Shown in pieces: positions 51,975 to 63,522 of a stretch of DNA of 64,000 bases. The notes beneath the pieces were generated by a model. That model was not told the DNA's origin. It saw only the letters and a program-made list of their open reading frames with translations, and ran no database searches. This stretch comes from Blepharisma japonicum (taxonomy: Eukaryota > Ciliophora > Heterotrichea > Heterotrichida > Blepharismidae): positions 1 to 64,000 of the forward strand of contig CATKHK010000136.1 in NCBI GenBank assembly GCA_949751835.1. Direction: 5' to 3'. Positions within the stretch are counted from its first letter, which is position 1. Each line of letters opens with the position of its first letter. A program made the translations under genes and the position numbers.

Positions 51975-53018
51975 TTAAGCTTCCGGGTCTGGAACATAAA
52001 CTGCTGGGAATACTGCCTGATCGAATATTCCAATTGAATCAGCAAACCATGTGGCTAAGAACAAAGGCACTCCTGCTCTAGCCAAATAACCATGGAACCC
52101 ATTCCACATTTGGCCAATATAAAAAGTGTCTCCAAGAGATTTCCAGAGAGCTTCTGCGTAGTTCTTAAAGAAAAGTTCTCCGTTTGAGTTCTTAGGGAGC
52201 TCTTCTACTAAGTGTTTCAAATGTAAGAATGGGTAACCCATGAACACACCAGCATAAACTCCGGCGCTAACATAAACTGCTCTTAAAATAGCTTCTGGGG
52301 TGCCAGGGAAATCAGTTCCCCAATGCCTCATATGTCTGAGTTTTTCCTTAATGAAATCAGTGAAGAATAGTAAACCCAAGGTTTCTCCGAAAGCTTGACC
52401 CATTAGAGGGCCTGCACCTCTGATGAATGGGTAAATTCCATCTTTGCTTAAAATAGTGAAAGCTGCCTGGAAGTGATTTCTGTATCCTCTTGCGAATTCT
52501 TTTGGAAGAATTTTGTCCTGCTCGAACCTTAAAGAAATGTTGTAGAAAGGAACTGGAATCCAGCATGTAACAGCACCAATTGCGGCTGCAGTTAGTAGAT
52601 ATTTTCCCCAATCGGTATTAACAGTGTGATGCTCATGGGCGTAGCCTCCTGCATAATCTTTCCAAAGATAAAATCTTGATGTTTGAAATGCAAGCCCATA
52701 GGTGCTGGAAAACAATAAACTTGAGAAGAAGCCTCTTCGGAAGTTTTCCATTTTAAAGACTTCCTTAGTGAAAATTCCTAGAGTGCGGAGGCTGTCTGGG
52801 GCTTGGTAATACCTTAAGAGATCAGTGGCTGGAGCGTAGAATTGATACCATAAGGCTCTGGTTATGCCAAAATAAAGCCCTGTTAGCTCTGCTTGTTGAA
52901 AATTCCAAGCTGGGTTCCAGTTTGGTGGAGTCATCCACTTGTACATGATCATCCTTGTACGGGCATTATGATTCCTGGCAACAATCACTGGCTTCTGCCC
53001 TTCTATTTCTTGATACAT
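51975..53018 (-). CDS. Mitochondrial-carrier-like protein
   Basis: A 347-residue protein ending in TAA. The carrier pattern is recognisable in the middle and C-terminal parts: CWIPVPFYNISLRFEQD with a following ARGYRNHFQAAFTILSKDGIYPFIRGAGPLMGQAFGETLGLLFFTDFIKEKL (one carrier repeat) and a last repeat with AVYVSAGVYAGVFMGYPFLHLKHLVEEL. The N-terminal 70 residues are unusual and the PX[DE]XX[KR] signatures are degenerate. Ciliate respiratory complexes are known to contain divergent carrier-fold proteins as structural subunits, so this may be one; that is inference. All twelve or so Trp are UGG, like other highly expressed genes here. Confidence 0.8.
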   Translation of the reverse strand: MYQEIEGQKPVIVARNHNARTRMIMYKWMTPPNWNPAWNFQQAELTGLYFGITRALWYQFYAPATDLLRYYQAPDSLRTLGIFTKEVFKMENFRRGFFSSLLFSSTYGLAFQTSRFYLWKDYAGGYAHEHHTVNTDWGKYLLTAAAIGAVTCWIPVPFYNISLRFEQDKILPKEFARGYRNHFQAAFTILSKDGIYPFIRGAGPLMGQAFGETLGLLFFTDFIKEKLRHMRHWGTDFPGTPEAILRAVYVSAGVYAGVFMGYPFLHLKHLVEELPKNSNGELFFKNYAEALWKSLGDTFYIGQMWNGFHGYLARAGVPLFLATWFADSIGIFDQAVFPAVYVPDPEA

Positions 53019-53495
53019 ATTTTATAAGAGTAGTAACTATAGTCCACAATTATTCGATAAATCATAATCAACTAAATCAATAATTTGCAAAGCGAACTTT
53101 ATAGTTAAATACTAGGAGAATAATTGAGAAGAGTAGGAATTTTTAAAGAAATTAGCTATTTGAAATTAATAAAATAACGAAGAAAGGATAGGCTAGAAAC
53201 ATTCAATAAAGACACACAAATCTTAAAACTCAGGAAAACTCTAGAATCATTTTTAAATATTTTTGAAACAGAATAAGCATTTCGAAGTATTATTGCTAAA
53301 ATGATGTTGCGCCTGCAAGATTTGAGAAGAAAATATATTTTAAATTGAGAATATAATTGAAGTTCCTTGTTTAATTTAAAATTAGGAAAGGATTAATTAA
53401 TTTCGCTCCTCATAAATTGATTACTATCCCTCATAGAGCTTGATTAGACTATAAAATAAATTTCACTATTAGTTAAAGTATATACAATATTTAAG
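53019..53495. other. AT-rich intergenic region, divergent promoters
   Basis: About 480 nt between the carrier-like and LC8 genes. Presumed promoters; nothing else seen. Confidence 0.5.
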
Positions 53496-53756
53496 ATGGC
53501 AGAGAGGATCATTGTGTGTGAAATGACTGATGATATGAGAGATGACGCAATAAAGGAAGCAAGAATTGCAGCTGAACAGAAAGAAAGTGAAAAGGAAATT
53601 TCTCAAGCCATTAAAAAGTTCTTTGATAATAAGTACTCCCCATGCTGGCATTGTATTGTTGGGAAAAGCTTTAATGGCTATGTCTCTTACCAAACGAAGC
53701 ACTTTATCTTCTTCTATGTCAAACAAATTGCAGTCCTCCTATACAAAATGGGATAA
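53496..53756 (+). CDS. Dynein light chain LC8-like, divergent paralogue
   Basis: An 86-residue protein ending in TAA. It keeps the LC8 frame: CEMTDDMRDDAIKEARIA, EISQAIKKFFDNKYSPCWHCIVGKSFNGYVSYQTKHFIFFYVKQIAVLLYKMG. It differs from the canonical copy at 18244 in the first helix (charged ESEKE) and at the target-binding strand (KSFNGYVSYQT in place of [11 protein letters not shown]), so it may prefer different peptide partners. Ciliates commonly carry several LC8 genes for different axonemal and cytosolic dyneins. Confidence 0.95.
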   Translation: MAERIIVCEMTDDMRDDAIKEARIAAEQKESEKEISQAIKKFFDNKYSPCWHCIVGKSFNGYVSYQTKHFIFFYVKQIAVLLYKMG

Positions 53757-54107
53757 TCTAAGAAACGTCTAAGCATTAAATTTAAATAAATTGATTTCAG
53801 AAAGAAACGTTTATGGATGTTTTTATTTAATTATAATCAAACATAACTCATAAATAACTGTAATCTAATGGTATTAGAGAAATTTCGGAAAATAAAAATT
53901 ATGAATATCAATATTTTATGAAGCGCTTGAAACAATTATTTAGATATATAATTAAATGTATAATATGATTTAAAAATCATTTTAAACTGTGAAAATGTGC
54001 TGAATGTGTAAACTACAATAGTTTATTGTGCTATAATAATTACTACTTCATGGAACCTACATTATTAAAATTTAAAGTAAGCTATCTTACTCATATTTTT
54101 ATATATG
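53757..54107. other. AT-rich intergenic region, convergent gene ends
   Basis: About 350 nt between convergent genes; no feature seen. Confidence 0.5.
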
Positions 54108-56321
54108 CTAAAATCTCAGGTCCTCGTATGATAAATTTCTAAGCCTATTCATCGGTGACTGTATTGTAACATCCAAAAAATTGCCTCTAGGTCTTGCCAA
54201 ATACCCATAATTTGACGATTTATTCGAATCATCTATAAATTGAGAGGCTTCTAGTGACTGTGACTGCGTTCTAATTCTTTTATTCGATGAGTGTATCTTT
54301 GGAAGCATTTCTTCTTTAAACTTTTCATACTTTTCTTTAGTTTTTTTATCCCTTCTGCTATAAATCTTATAGCATTTATCACAAACTGGCACCAATTCAA
54401 ATTCCCACGCAAGTTTTTTATTCAAACTTGCCTTTGAATAATTGTTGTTTTGCTTTTGAATATATAAATTAATTGCTTCTGTGTCTTTGCTTCTCTGCAA
54501 TTTTATATCAAGCTCTCTTAATAATTTATTTGGTAAATTATTTATTAGTGATTTCAATGAATATATATCATTTCTGTCCTCCAAAATTGTTTTTCTTAAT
54601 ATTTTATATTGCAGATGCTCAGTAATTGGGGTTTGGGGTCTTAAATCTTTTCCTAATAAATGCTGCAGAGTGTCTATATTAAGGATATCTTGCAACTGCA
54701 TTAATTCAAATAGTGTCCCTGCATATTCCATATTGTGCTTCATGAGCAGCTCAATTTTTTCTCTATTTTCAAAGTCGTTTCTTTTCAATAGCTTGCAATA
54801 ATCCCCACAACAGACAAGCTGCTTTTTCCCTTTGCTTACAGAAGAACTTTCAGTAGCGCTGAACAGCGAAATATGCTTAAAATCACTAAAAATTGGAATC
54901 GATGCACAGCTGATCGTTTCTGCAACAATATGTGGAGCATTTATCAAGTAAAAATTTCCATCTATTGCTTCAATAAAATCTAAAACAATTGAAGAAATGG
55001 TCTGATTTTTTAGCATTCCCTTTTTTAAGCATTTTTTGGCCTCTGATCATGCTATTGTGCAAGATATAAACTTTTTATTAGAGAGCACTTCATATACGTC
55101 AATGTCTTCGTTTTCACTTACTTTAACAGTAAATTTTGAAGATCAGCCAGACCTGTTATGGACATTGCTGCCTAAATTATTTTTTTCATTAAATTCATTG
55201 CTCAGAATATCAGATAACTTCTTTATTTTTGCTCGAAAAAACCTAATCATATTATGTGCCAATTCTTTTTGATCGTAATCAATAATACTAACCGATATTA
55301 TTTGAGCCACCATATACATAAAATTCGCAACTTGAGAGCATTGCCTTAAAAAGCTTAATTTTCCATGATTATCTTCAAAAAAATTTGTGTGGTTTGTGAG
55401 CGGCTGAAATGGTTTCAGCTTGAACATTTCTTGGTAAACGCTTGAGTGAAGATTAAAGCTTATTGACGAATTCAAAAATTGCTGAGGAATGAATTCTTTT
55501 AAGCTTTTTTCAGAGTTTTTAGAATGTGTAAAAGGACTCCTTGAAAAAATTAGGTATCCTTTTTGGAATTCATTAGTAAAATGCACTCTTAATTTTGATG
55601 CACAGTTGCCTTTAGGCCTGATAAATTGCTGTAGAAGGCATGATACGTTTTTATATGATAATTTATGGATGCGAGAGTATACTTCATTGCTTTCCTCTTT
55701 TTTGAAAAATTCAACATAGGAGCTGCATCTACCATCTTCTATCTGCAAGCTTTTGGTTTTTAATACATACGTAGGACAATTGAAAGACTCATTAGATTCA
55801 TCAAACATATCCATATAATTAAGCAAATTGTTTCAATCGATAGGCTCTGATTTTAATAACCCTTCGCTATCAGTTCATAGTCTCATTGGAGAATTTAGAC
55901 CAAATCCTATTAAAATACTCTGTGGCACAACTATCCTAAACTCTTCTTCTTTACATGCTTTTGCCAAACAAGCAAAAATGTTGGCTTCGTTGCACTCGTG
56001 AGAGCACGGATCCTTGTGTACTTTATCACTTTTTAAAGCGACTGCCTTTTTACGGATATGCTCTAAATGGTTTTTCTTTTGTATAGGTGGCCTTGATAAT
56101 GAATATTTTTTAGTTTCGTATTCATCAATCATACTTTTGGAAATTATCATGTACTTGAACTTTTCATTGAGCTCAATATCTTGCTGCATTTTTGCATCAA
56201 TAAAAACTCCTTCAAAACGAGAGTCATCAGGTTTGAGCCCTAATTGCTGTAAAATAGCAGCTCTTACAGAATATGGCAATTTTGTGTAAGATACATCATT
56301 CTCCTCTTTCAAAAAGCTCAT
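54108..56321 (-). CDS. Unknown CxxC-containing protein, possible distant paralogue of 27613-29238
   Basis: With UGA as Trp at four or more places (55875-55877, about 55833, 55143-55145, about 55050) the frame is 737 residues and ends in TAG. Landmarks: MSFLKEENDVSYTKLPYSVRA at the start, a possible zinc-binding CSHECNE, IVVPQSILIGFGLNSPMRLW, a repeated-looking middle, FELVPVCDKCYKIYSRRDKK (CxxC) and a basic Ser-rich tail. Order and the CxxC near the basic tail resemble the gene at 27613. No named domain; a heterotrich- or ciliate-restricted family is likely. Function unknown. Confidence 0.72.
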
Positions 56322-56413
56322 TGTCAGTTTTGGTTCAATAAGTTTTATATTATTATTTTTTTGCTCAGATTATTTAAGAATTCATTATTACACAAGACTG
56401 TTGCTTGGCTTTG

Positions 56414-56854
56414 CTACAGTTTTTTGGATTTGTTTGTCCTTAGTCTTATTCTAGAATGGGTTCTAAGGGGAGATAGGTTAATTTGTTTTTCGTCGAGAAT
56501 TCTATTCAACGGCTTGATTGTTGAACTCAGCTTTATTCTCATTGGAGACTTTGATTGTGTCATTCGTAAGTGCAGTCGTGAAGTACTTAAATCTCTTAGT
56601 GGAGAATCTCTTTTAAGTGCTCCAAAATTGGTAATTACGTGGGAAGTCTGCAATAATTCGATCTTATGTCCTTTTTCAAGCCTATTATGAGAGATTGATA
56701 TAGGAATAATCTTTTCTTTTTCTATTTTTAATTTCGTAAGTCTTCTTACGAGATCGTTATATTCAAAGTGAACACCATATCGCTTATCATCGCTCACAGT
56801 AGCTTGCTTTTGGGATTCTTCAATAAGTCTTTTATGAAAATCATTAGTCAGCAT
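56414..56854 (-). CDS. Small basic hypothetical protein
   Basis: A 146-residue protein ending in TAG, start ATG at 56854. An N-terminal helix (LTNDFHKRLIEESQKQ) and a helical LVRRLTKLKIEKEKI segment precede a long basic, Ser/Arg-rich tail (SPLRTHSRIRLRTNKSKKL). It precedes the 54108-56321 gene in the same direction by 92 nt, and both have Arg/Ser-rich ends; I considered one spliced gene but found no suitable 15-16 nt intron joining them. No family recognised. Confidence 0.6.
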   Translation of the reverse strand: MLTNDFHKRLIEESQKQATVSDDKRYGVHFEYNDLVRRLTKLKIEKEKIIPISISHNRLEKGHKIELLQTSHVITNFGALKRDSPLRDLSTSRLHLRMTQSKSPMRIKLSSTIKPLNRILDEKQINLSPLRTHSRIRLRTNKSKKL

Positions 56855-56988
56855 TAAATTACAAATAAAAAATATCACTTTTGAAGAAATTTATTTTTAA
56901 TTTCGCAATTGAAGGAGATATGTTAAATTTATATTCAGCAATTTGAATGAAGTTATATTAACTGACTCTAAATTTTCTAGTAAAAATA

Positions 56989-58653
56989 ATGGAAATTTTA
57001 GATGTTATTGAAAGCATTGAATTATGCACAAGAGTTATGACAGAATTATATGCTGAGTATTCGTTTACAGATTTCGAAGTCGCAAAAACCACTCTTTTAT
57101 CGATAAAAGGAAAGCTCGAAAAGCTGCAAACTCAAAAGGAGACTGATTCTATTAACTTAATTTTCTTCCAGAAGGTCCTAAAGGCTATTCAAGATAGTTT
57201 AGATATGCTCTACGAAACTACTCAGGACTGAAAAGGACCTCCAGAAATCCAAGAAGATGATAAATTTTGGACTGATTTAAAAAAACTAGAAACTCTCGAC
57301 GAAATCCTGATCTACGCTGCCAATGGCTCAAAAGACGACCTGCTTTGTTTAAATGTCTCTGATGAGCGTTGGAAAAAACTAAATTGTATTATTATGCATC
57401 ATAATTATCCAAAGCGCTCTAAAATCATTAAACACTATAAAACCTTTTTCAAAAGAACGGCTTCTGGATGGGCTCTGATGTCCACTGGCCTAAAAGAAAA
57501 AACCAACATTGAGAAAAAAGTTATGGTTGGTCTTGGGGCTATTTATTTTTCTATTTTCCAATCAGAAGCAATAAAGCAGGCTGAGTTATACTCAGCAAAG
57601 CCAAGAATTGATATATCGCAGACTACATTTAATATGATTGACTCATGGATGCTCTCCAAACTTTATAATTGGGTCATCCCAAGTATTGATATAAACAAAA
57701 TTTATCATATCCCAAGAACGGTTTCTTCTATTACTAGTAAAGAGTTTCATTCGTATGAAAATGATAAAGACTCATTAATTGCAATTGAAAAACATAGAGT
57801 TATGATGAGATTGCTGAGGAGCAAAAACCATAATTCTAGTATCAATTTTTTTGGAGGGTTTTGTTTTTGTGCTGAAAGCAGAAAGAGCAAGAAAAAACAG
57901 CCAAAAAAAGCAAATAAACTGATTTTTCATATACATGGGGGAGGGTATATTAGCATGTCGTCAGCTTCGCATCAGGTATATACAAGAAAATGGGCAAATA
58001 TTCTTAAAATCCCAGTAATATCTATTGATTATAGGCTAGCCCCTGCTCATCCATATCCAGAAGGTTTAGATGATGTGTGGCAAGCTTATAATTGGGTTAT
58101 AAATCATGCTGAAGAAGAGTATGGGATAACTCCGGAAAAAATAATTGTCACTGGGGATTCTGCTGGTGGAAACTTCGCATTGGCTTTGACTTATAAGTGC
58201 ATTTTATCTGGGATCAAGGTTCCTGATGGGCTTATTTTAAGTTATCCTTCATTGAGGCTTGACAAGAACTTTTTCACGCCATCCTTACTTTTATCATTGG
58301 ATGATTTTTTAATCCCGCACACCCTTATGAAGCTTATTGTAGAGAATTATCTCAAAGATCCTTCACTAGACCCTGTTAATGATATTTTCATATCACCTAT
58401 TGCAGCATCAGATGAAATGATAAAAGCAATGCCACCTGTCAGAATTTTGGTTGGAGATAATGACCCCTTACAAGATGATTGTATGAGATTTGCTGAAAAA
58501 TTATTGAATGCGAATGGAGACGTGAAATTGACGATATTTCAAGGCACTCCACATGGAGCCCTTAATCTTTGCTTTCCTGGAGGAGTCAAAGAAAGCTTTG
58601 ATGTACTGAATCAGACTATTGCATGGTTTGAAGAATTATTCGGTGATAATTAA
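56989..58653 (+). CDS. Hormone-sensitive-lipase-like alpha/beta hydrolase
   Basis: With the UGA at 57229-57231 as Trp the frame is 554 residues and ends in TAA. The N-terminal 270 residues include a helical bundle like the HSL N-terminal domain (MVGLGAIYFSIFQSE). The catalytic part is the HSL type: oxyanion HGGGY (316-320), YRLAPAHPYPEGLDDV, GDSAGGN with Ser391, ILVGDNDPLQDD with Asp492 and GTPHGAL with His522. A Lys-rich insertion (about 295-308) precedes the HGGG and could be a regulatory loop. HSL-type enzymes hydrolyse di- and triacylglycerol or sterol esters on lipid droplets. Reading UGA as stop would separate the N-terminal domain from the catalytic domain. Confidence 0.9.
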
Positions 58654-58886
58654 GCTAGTCAGTCTAATTAATTTAATTCTGCAACTCTTTATTTGCAAAT
58701 GAAGAAATCTCAGCATAAATTGCATTTCATTCAACTAAAAGCAGTAGGCAAAATTTCAAAAGCATAGTAAGGCTTAATTTGAAATTTTTAGCTGACACAA
58801 ATTCACCAATAATGTTTCTAATTTCAGTCAAGCTTATCAGTAAGTTTTTCCATTATGAGGACAGCCTTTAGAATTATTTATTAGAT

Positions 58887-61800
58887 ATGGGTATTCCCAA
58901 GTTCTTTCGGTGGTTGTCAGAAAGGTATCCACAAATCAACCAAGACGCAACTTCACTACCAGACGTTGACAACCTCTACTTAGACATGAACGGCATCATT
59001 CACACGTGTTCTCATTCTAACTCTATCGGCCATTTAATCCCACATGTTTCCTCCGCACCAAGTCTCCCAGACGCCTGGGCCAAAGTCTTCAAATACATCG
59101 AACTTCTGGTCCAAATCGCCAAGCCCAAGAAATTGCTTTATTTATCAGTGGATGGAGTGGCCCCAAGAGCTAAAATGAACAACCAGCGTGAGCGCCGATA
59201 CAAATTTATCTATGAAATTGACGAATTCACCAAGAAAGAAAGAAAAGAAAACCGAAAAGTGGTTGATGATTGGTTTGATTCCAACAATATCTCTCCAGGG
59301 ACTTTGTTCATGGCAGAGCTGAATAGGCAGATGAGATATTTTATTCAGTGAAAAATCGAAAATGATGAAAACTGAAAAAAAATCAAAATTGTGTACTCAG
59401 GAGGAGATGTACCTGGAGAAGGAGAGCACAAGATACTGAGATATATAAGAAACAATAAAAATGAGCCAAATACCACGCATTGCATTTATGGACTTGACGC
59501 AGATTTAATTTTGCTTGGGCTCATTACACATGAACCTCATGTGATTCTATTAAGAGAAGAAGTGAAGCTAGGAAGTGTCAGAAGCTTGCCAGAAAGAGAA
59601 TATGCAGGCGACCCACCAAAATTCCAAATTTTATACCTAAATGTGCTGAGAGAATACTTGCAGATCGAGTTTTCTGTGATAAAAGGACTGGATTTAGAAA
59701 GATTTATTGATGATTTTGTAGTCCTCATGCTTTTTGTTGGGAATGATTTTATACCGAGACTTCCGACTTTTGAAATCCACGAAGGGGCTGTGGATAAGTT
59801 CTTCGACCTCTATAAAGCAAAATGGCATGAAGTTGGGTATTTATCTGACTGTGGATTTATTAATTGGGAAGCTCTAAACTTTTTTATCAAAGAATTCCCT
59901 TCATTTGAGCACAAAATTATCACAGACCGTATAACATCAAAAAATAAAAGAAGGTCAAATCCTGCCCCAATTAAATCTACCCAGCCACAAATGTCTATAA
60001 GAGAAGTATTTCACCAAACCAAAAATGAAGAAGTAAAAAATAATGAAGAATCAGAAGAAACTGAAGAGCCTGAGGAAGAAAATAACTATGTTAACCAAGA
60101 AACAGAAAATTTGAAGCTAACGCTAGAGTTCCATTTAGATAGAGGAATTTACCATGTGAAGAAATTCTATTATAAAGAGATGCTTCATATTGATATTGAT
60201 ACTGATGAAGGAAGAGACCAACTGCAACGCATGATTAAGTCCTATTTGGAAGGACTGCAATGGGTAATGTATTATTACTTTCAAGGTGTTAAAAACTGGC
60301 ATTGGTATTATCCTTATCATTATGCGCCAATGATATCTGATTTTTCAAATATATATCAAATGTTGGAGCTTCAAGACTCCAAATTGATATTCCCACCAGC
60401 TGAGCCTTTTAGGCCTTTAGAACAACTTATGGGAGTCATTCCACCAAGATCTCAACATATGTTGCCAGAAGAATATAGGAATTTACTCAGAGAGCCAGAC
60501 CTTCAGCGTTATTTCCCAGATTACCCAGTTATTGAATACGACATTATGTGTGCTAAAATTGGCTGGGAATCAATGAAAATTGTTGTCCCATTCGTTCCTT
60601 ACCAGCTTATAATAGAAAGAGCTAGACAGCTGTCAGAGTCCCGCCAAAGCAAGCTCCAAAACACAATAAATAAAGACATCCTTTATTATTACGATCCATC
60701 AGAGCCTACAAGGCATTTAGAAACAGTCCTTCCTCAATATCTGCCAGACTTCGAATGCAATATTCATGAAACTTTCCTGGATTATGACGACTCAATAATT
60801 TTCAAGCCTGAAATTTTGCCCGGGACCTTAGAAGTCCTCCCTGGGTTCCCATCATTGAAATATTTACATTTCAACCCAGAATTGAGAGCAGTTGGAATTA
60901 ATGTGTTTCAAACTGCTTCTCAGCTTCCTTCAATGATCCTGAATTTTGATAAATCACCACTTACTATTGAAGAAGCTTATAACTCATTATTCCATAAAAT
61001 TATATATATTGGCTACCCCTTGCAAGAGCTAGCTTATGTAATAGGGGTTTCAAACCAAGAAAAGTATTTACCATCACTTAATGCTGATTATTTGAATTAT
61101 TTAGAAACAACCTTAGAGTCATATCTCGGAAAAATAAGAGGAACCTTGTCAGACTACATGAGCTTGAAACAAGGGTTTACTATTGCTGGAGATTTAGGAA
61201 TTGTTGTGCATTATTTGTCACTGAAATCGTTTTCGAGGTCTAAAAAAGGACTAATCGAGCCTAAATGGGATGAAAGCGAGTCATATGCACCACTAGAGCT
61301 AGTTATGTCTGAAAGGCAGCGAGGCCATCCAAGAGATATAAGCAAAGCCGCTCCAGGGCTTCATGAAGAATTCCCAGTAGGCTCAAAAGTGATCGTTATT
61401 AAAAGAGATATGTTTGGGTATGTCGGAGAAGTGGTTGGCTATGCCCGGGATAAATTCAATCCTGAAGGAGGAGTAGAGGTCAGAATCCACAAAAAACCAA
61501 AAATGATTCATGACGAAATCAAAAAGATCTCAGGGCTTCACTTCGAAAAATACTACTCATTAAGAGAACTGTCTAATCTTGTAAGAAAGCCAATTGGATT
61601 GATTAGCAGACTATTAGGAAGCTTAAAAATCAAAGCAAAAATGAAAGGAAAAACAAAAATCTTACAAATTGGTCTTAATTTGAAAAATGATAAGGAATAT
61701 ATGGCAGTGCTAAGATGGTCAAGATGGGGAGGATATTGGAATCCAGGCTCTGAAGAGTGGGAGTTTTCAGAAGAAGCCAAAAATCTATTAGTGGAGTACA

Positions 61801-63026
61801 ACAGTACTTTTCCTGAAATGTGGAGAGCTATTGATAAATGCTGGTCTGATGGGAAAAGGACATTTTATCTTGACGATGCTTTTGGATATTCTAGACACCC
61901 GTTCAAGGAATCAGAAAGAGTCGCTTTGTGGATCTATAAGCACGTTTCCTTCAAAATCCCATGGACTTCTGTATACTCTCAATATCTAAGTGATAAGACA
62001 ATAGAAAACATCAGACTTATCATCAAAAATTCTCCGGTAGAAACAATAAATTCCATTGATAAGTCAAATCCAGGATTTTTCTATATAGAATCTAAGCCAT
62101 GGACATCACCTTTCTTGATGAGACCTCAAGAATTTAACCTAGGTGACCGAGTCATAAATATATGCTCAAGCTATTTCAGATATGTGCCGTTTGGCTGTGA
62201 AGGCACAATTATAGCATTAATCGACAAAGGTCATGCAGAAGTTATGTTCGATGATATCATTATTAATGACATGAAAGGAAGTAGACTAGTCATCCCTACA
62301 AGATATTTACTTAATTTGACGGTAAAAATATCAGCAATAAAAAGGGATACAAGTGATCAAAGTTCTTGTGGAGATGATATAAATATGCATGATGACAGCT
62401 CATTCAAGCCTCGATTTGGAAAAAAGCCAGTAAAAGACGAAAGGGCTGAAGAGATTATGAATCAAATTCTTTCAAGCTTCACACAAAATTCTCCTACTCT
62501 CCCTAAGGAGCAGATAATTGAAATCCCACAAGAGCGCTCACTTAATCCAGATGCAATGAGCTTCCAGCCTCTTGCTGAAGAGTCAAAAGAGCCAGAAATT
62601 TTAAGCAAAATGTTCAAAATGTCAGAATCAACTACCCAGATACCTGTAGCTCCTCAGCAAAAAGAAGTTCCACTTTCAGTTGACCACCTCTTTGATATTG
62701 CCAAAAGTCAAGCCGAAATTACAAAAGCAACAGTTAAGACTGAGCCAAAAGCAATATCAGTAGAGCAGTTATTTGAAAGTGCTAAATCACAGGAAGATAC
62801 TCATGCAGCTTCAGATACCAATGAAATACCAATCATCAACCAAATGTTTGAAAGGGTACAAATTTCAAGCCAAGAGGAGGGAAAAGAACCCAAAAAAGTA
62901 GAGGCGGCTAAAGAGCCAGAACAGAAAGTGGAGGAAGAAAAGGAGCCAGAACTATTGCAAAAGCTCTTTAATACGACTGGGAGTCAATTTGAAGCGCCTT
63001 CTGGACTTGATTTTCCAAACCCATAA
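58887..63026 (+). CDS. XRN1: 5'-3' exoribonuclease XRN1
   Basis: With two UGA Trp codons (59349-59351 and about 59373) the frame is 1379 residues and ends in TAA. The N-terminal MGIPKFFRWLSERYP, LYLDMNGIIH, SVDGVAPRAKMNNQR, then SGGDVPGEGEHKI and YGLDADLI are the invariant XRN exonuclease segments holding the acidic metal ligands. The second part contains the arch, the SH3-like region (GSKVIVIKRDMFGYVGEVVGY, FNLGDRVINICSSYFRYVPF) typical of XRN1 rather than XRN2, and a long acidic Pro/Glu-rich tail with repeats (LFDIAKSQAE, LFESAKSQED). It degrades decapped mRNA in the cytoplasm. The only two UGA codons lie in a variable loop; the other Trp are UGG. Confidence 0.96.
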
Positions 63027-63522
63027 CTAATTAGGAAATATAAAAATTTATAGTTTTTTCAAGAAGCCAGGAGTTGTGTTATAAGCCTGACTTAGCGGAA
63101 TACTTTTCTTGTTATTATCAAAATTAAGCATTTCCGCATCATTAGACTCTAGGGAATTAATTCGTGATATTATGCTACTTCTTTATCCTAATTGAAACAG
63201 TAAAAATCCATAATCTACCGGTTTAAGACTTAAGCCTAAAGATAAGTTGTACCTATTTCTCAGACTTGGTACAGAATTCCTGCAAGCGAATAAATTTTCG
63301 AATCCTGAATGGATAGATTTATGAGTGTAGCGACCTTATCTATACCAATAGTGAATCAAAAGACGCTCTACCCATAACTAATAGGTATTTCACTTAATCA
63401 CGATTTAAAATTAAATTTCTATCATGTGCCTTCCAGTATTAAATGCGCTTAAATGCTTTAAAAATCTTATGCTTATATATTATAATAACAATTTACTTTT
63501 ATTTTTGAATTTATAAATATCT
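63027..63522. other. Convergent intergenic region with a less AT-rich island
   Basis: About 495 nt between XRN1 and the phosphatase. Roughly 63060-63400 is less AT-rich than other spacers. A 12-nt direct repeat CCCATAACTAAT occurs at about 63019-63031 (overlapping the XRN1 stop) and at 63371-63382, bracketing it. A TTTTCGAATCCTG near 63292-63304 looks like a tRNA T-arm but no D-arm or acceptor stem fits. Identity unknown. Confidence 0.3.

Noticed and set aside
56322-56413. Joining the genes at 56414-56854 and 54108-56321 into one
   Set aside because: A TAG separates them and no 15- or 16-nt GT-AG intron removes it while keeping frame; the ATG at 56321 is well placed.
63292-63304. TTTTCGAATCCTG resembling a tRNA T-arm
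   Set aside because: No D-arm, anticodon arm or acceptor stem can be fitted around it.
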